A stretch of 16,231 nucleotides of DNA from CAVDAL01 sp963606965 (lineage in GTDB: Bacteria > Actinomycetota > Coriobacteriia > Coriobacteriales > QAMH01): NCBI GenBank assembly GCA_963606965.1, contig CAVDAL010000100.1:1-16231 (forward strand), given 5' to 3'. The position numbers and the translations under genes were made by a program. Shown here piece after piece: positions 14,744-16,231 of the stretch (the stretch's first letter is position 1; each line of letters begins with the position of its first letter). The notes under the pieces were generated by a model. The model saw only the letters and a list, made by a program, of their open reading frames with translations, was not told the DNA's origin and made no database searches.

Positions 14744-16060
14744 ATGCTTGCAGAACGTTTATTGTCAAAAGTTGTTCGCTCTATGAACAAGCACTATCTG
14801 GATTTAAAGCCGGTCGAAGAACGCAAGCTCCCCGCTCCAAAGGCAGACACTCCATACATGCTTTATATGCATATTCCGTTTTGCGAGCGTCTTTGCCCAT
14901 ATTGCAGCTTTAACCGCTTTCCTTTTCAGGAAGAAAAGGCGAAAGTTTATTTTCAGAATTTGCGCACAGAAATGCAAATGCTTGCAAATGCTGGATACAA
15001 CTTTGACAGCGTTTATATTGGTGGCGGTACTCCAACTATCTTAATTGATGAATTATGCGATACAATTAAACTCACACGCGAGCTTTTTGACGTGCGTGAA
15101 GTCAGCAGTGAGACAAACCCGAATCATCTCATTCCTGAATATATCGAAAAATTAGACGGGCTTGTTCAGCGTCTTAGTGTTGGCGTACAAAGTTTTGATG
15201 ATAGTCTGCTTAAACAGATGGATCGCTTTGAAAAATATGGCAGCGCGGAAGAAATTTTGGAACGCGTGCGTAACACTGCAGACAGCAAAGTTTTCACTTC
15301 GCTTAATGTTGATATGATTTTCAACTTCCCTGCGCAGACAAAGGAAATGCTTCTGCACGACCTTGATGTTATCAAGCAAACGCATTGCAATCAGACAACT
15401 TTTTATCCGCTTATGGCTTCGCCTGCTGTGGAAAAGTCACTTAAAAATAGCGTTGGTGTTGTCGATTATAAACGTGAGGAAGAATTCTATAAAACAATTC
15501 GCGAACAGCTGACCGGTGGCGAAAATCCTGCATTCACAATGGGCAGCGCTTGGACATTTAATGCAAATGAACAAAGTATGATTGACGAATACATCGTTGA
15601 TTATGAAGAATATCCTGCAATTGGCTCTGGTGGCATTACATTTTTGGACAGAAAGCTGTTCATCAATACTTTCAGCCTTGGCGAATATGATGAACATATC
15701 AAAAATGGCGAGTTGTCTTTATCTGGATATACAGAATTTAACAAAAAAGACCATATGCGCTACAGGTTCATGATGCAGCTTTTTGGCCTGCGCTTAGACA
15801 AAAAACAGTGGAAAAAAGATTTTGGTTGCAGCGTTGCTGGCGGCTTGCCAGTCGAATATTTATTCATGAAGATGAATGGCGCTTTTGATGTAGACGATGA
15901 AGAGTGCATTACTCTTTCCAAAAAAGGGCAATACCTGCTTGTCGCAATGATGCGCCAATTCTTCATCGGTGTTAATTCTGTACGCGATAAAGCGCGTGCT
16001 GCATTGCCTGAAGATGAACGTGCTTTACTTTTTGGCGCTGGCGTCCCCTGCGGAAAGTAA
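14744..16060 (+). CDS. HemN/HemW-like radical SAM protein (coproporphyrinogen III oxidase family)
   Basis: The start at 14744 is chosen because it follows the previous stop by 2 bp and has AAAGG 10 nt upstream; the open frame upstream overlaps the preceding gene. The 438-residue product carries the radical SAM cluster motif CERLCPYC (Cys47, 51, 54) inside HIPFC...CSF, then GGGTPT (the SAM-contacting glycine motif), SSETNP and RLSVGVQSFDD. These are shared by HemN, HemW and the ChuW/HutW heme-utilisation enzymes. The residue after the third cysteine is Ser, not the extra Cys of true HemN, so oxygen-independent coproporphyrinogen oxidation is unlikely. The N-terminal extension of about 35 residues and the length exceed usual HemW (about 380). 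A heme chaperone or heme-handling role is the best inference, and no other heme gene is visible nearby. Confidence 0.88.
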   Translation: MLAERLLSKVVRSMNKHYLDLKPVEERKLPAPKADTPYMLYMHIPFCERLCPYCSFNRFPFQEEKAKVYFQNLRTEMQMLANAGYNFDSVYIGGGTPTILIDELCDTIKLTRELFDVREVSSETNPNHLIPEYIEKLDGLVQRLSVGVQSFDDSLLKQMDRFEKYGSAEEILERVRNTADSKVFTSLNVDMIFNFPAQTKEMLLHDLDVIKQTHCNQTTFYPLMASPAVEKSLKNSVGVVDYKREEEFYKTIREQLTGGENPAFTMGSAWTFNANEQSMIDEYIVDYEEYPAIGSGGITFLDRKLFINTFSLGEYDEHIKNGELSLSGYTEFNKKDHMRYRFMMQLFGLRLDKKQWKKDFGCSVAGGLPVEYLFMKMNGAFDVDDEECITLSKKGQYLLVAMMRQFFIGVNSVRDKARAALPEDERALLFGAGVPCGK

Positions 16061-16077
16061 TATACTTACTATTTTTT
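16056..16077 (+). terminator. Weak candidate Rho-independent terminator after the radical SAM gene
   Basis: AGTAA (16056-16060) and TTACT (16066-16070) can form a 5-bp stem with a 5-base loop, followed by A and six T residues. The stem is AT-rich and short, so strength is doubtful. It overlaps the stop codons of both convergent genes. Confidence 0.3.
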
Positions 16078-16231
16078 CACCTTCATCCACAACCAATGAA
16101 TCGCAAGTGGGATTGCAATGCCTGCAACAATATAGATAATGCAGAAAGCAGAAGTTGCAGATGAGCTTTGAGCAAGGGCGCTTGGAATATAGTAATACCA
16201 GATGTTTGTTGTGAAGGATGCAAAATCAAAG
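16069..16231 (-). CDS. C-terminal end of an unidentified membrane protein (partial)
   Basis: Reading leftward from the window edge, 53 codons stay open to a TAG at 16069-16071. The peptide includes an aromatic stretch (WYYYIP), a short Ser/Ala/Gln-rich segment, then a hydrophobic helix (CIIYIVAGIAIPLAIHWLW) and a basic end MKVKK. The pattern is that of the last membrane span of an integral membrane protein with a cytoplasmic C-terminus. Too little is present to name a family. It converges on the radical SAM gene with an 8-bp gap. Confidence 0.7.
   Translation of the reverse strand, partial: FDFASFTTNIWYYYIPSALAQSSSATSAFCIIYIVAGIAIPLAIHWLWMKVKK

Overview
The window looks like a chromosomal stretch from a low-to-moderate G+C, Gram-positive-type bacterium. 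My guess is an actinobacterium of the Coriobacteriia type. The hints are an LTA-synthase/OpgB-like phosphoglycerol transferase, a glf/rfb surface-glycan operon, a DnaQ-DinG fusion with iron-sulfur cysteines, and a probably leaderless gene. No rRNA or other firm taxonomic marker is present, so this placement is inference.

Left part (1-3099). A very AT-rich gene on the minus strand runs off the window edge. It encodes a CDP-glycerol glycerophosphotransferase domain fused to what looks like the start of a second, GT4-like glycosyltransferase. Next comes a gene-poor stretch of about 600 bp holding three oddities: a 39-nt relic of the 3' end of a second, diverged glf gene; five tandem 22/23-bp repeats; and three 20-bp repeats spaced exactly 34 bp apart that overlap the likely promoter of an AAA ATPase (ATPase plus DUF4143 nuclease-like domain). 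The relic and the true glf 3' end lie on either side of the ATPase unit as direct repeats, which suggests an inserted or recombined cassette.

Surface-glycan operon (3100-7824, minus strand). The transcription order is GT2 polyprenyl-type glycosyltransferase, rfbA, rfbB, rfbC, glf. The genes overlap or lie 0-4 bp apart. The products make dTDP-4-keto-rhamnose and UDP-galactofuranose. The final reductase rfbD is not in the window. Divergent from the operon is an OpgB/LtaS-family phosphoglycerol transferase (7929-9632). Together with the CDP-glycerol gene this suggests a rhamnose/galactofuranose cell-wall polymer carrying glycerol phosphate.

Right part (9640-16231). These genes look like housekeeping functions: an AI-2E-family membrane protein, tRNA-Ser(CGA), a 973-residue exonuclease-helicase of the DinG family, a small tail-anchored protein of unknown function translated just ahead of a HemN/HemW-like radical SAM protein, and the C-terminal end of an unidentified membrane protein at the right edge.
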